A stretch of DNA of 5,655 nucleotides from Candidatus Hydrogenedentota bacterium (GTDB taxonomy: Bacteria; Spirochaetota; Leptospiria; Turneriellales; J094). This document shows, in pieces, positions 5,541 to 5,655 of this stretch (position 1 is the first letter of the stretch; the number at the start of each line of letters is the position of its first letter). The position numbers and the translations under genes are program-made. The DNA lies in assembly GCA_003695005.1 (NCBI GenBank), contig RFJE01000060.1, forward strand, positions 1-5,655, read 5' to 3'. The notes under the pieces are model-generated. The model worked only from the letters and a program-made list of their open reading frames with translations, was not told the DNA's origin and did no database searches.

Positions 5541-5655
5541 GAATTGAGATTAGCGCTTAATTTTTCCCTAACCGGAAAAAATTCTAGTATTATGTCATAT
5601 TATAAGCGATTTTTGCATCATTTTGAAATTTTATTCAAAGTAATGTCTCAAAAGG
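5541..5655. other. A/T-rich intergenic tail, no recognisable gene
   Basis: This stretch contains a weak dyad TTTTTCC (5561-5567) / GGAAAAA (5574-5580) with a six-base loop, which could act as part of a termination region. It also has -10-like words such as TATTAT near 5588 without a matching -35. An ATG at 5643 opens a frame for only four codons before the edge and has no good ribosome-binding site, so I do not call a gene. Confidence 0.4.

Noticed and set aside
1..5655. CRISPR array, tRNA, rRNA or known riboswitch
   Set aside because: No regularly spaced direct repeats, cloverleaf or recognisable riboswitch core were seen; nearly all of the window is coding apart from 639-935 and the tail.

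Overview
The window looks like chromosomal DNA of a moderately AT-rich Gram-negative (diderm) bacterium. The outer-membrane TonB-dependent receptor shows that an outer membrane is present. The overall style (poor Shine-Dalgarno sites mixed with one strong AGGAGG-type site, palindromic intergenic repeats, this type of GMC oxidoreductase) reminds me of the spirochaete family Leptospiraceae, but nothing in the sequence proves that assignment.

Layout. Positions 1-638 (minus strand) hold the N-terminal part of a GAF-domain signalling protein whose C-terminus lies beyond the left edge. The divergent intergenic region 639-935 has no convincing gene. It contains a small hairpin repeat (694-729) and a 177-bp element with long inverted-repeat ends and an internal hairpin (747-923), probably a non-autonomous, MITE-like insertion. 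To the right, on the plus strand, four genes lie in one direction: a 158-aa helical protein resembling an oxidoreductase small subunit (936-1412, TTG start), a 515-aa GMC flavoprotein oxidoreductase carrying a ferredoxin-like CxxCxxCxxxCP motif (1409-2956), a 117-aa Cys/His-rich exported or membrane-anchored protein (2953-3306), and a 703-aa TonB-dependent receptor of the OprC/NosA copper-receptor type (3384-5495). The first three overlap by ATGA junctions; the receptor follows after 77 bp with a strong ribosome-binding site. A perfect 12-bp hairpin (5514-5540) closes the unit, and the remaining 115 bp hold no recognisable gene.

How the genes may work together. The receptor and the small Cys/His-rich protein form a plausible copper (or similar soft metal) acquisition or handling pair. 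In the receptor, the HxM half of the OprC copper site is present (H316, M318), but the Cys of the CxxxM half is replaced by Gly (G120, with M124 kept), and there are extra Met and Cys clusters. The upstream oxidoreductase pair resembles a split form of the long-chain alcohol/sterol oxidase-like GMC enzymes; its substrate is unknown. The tight coupling of a flavoprotein oxidoreductase to a copper-type uptake module is the most intriguing point of the window. The functional link is inference from gene order only.
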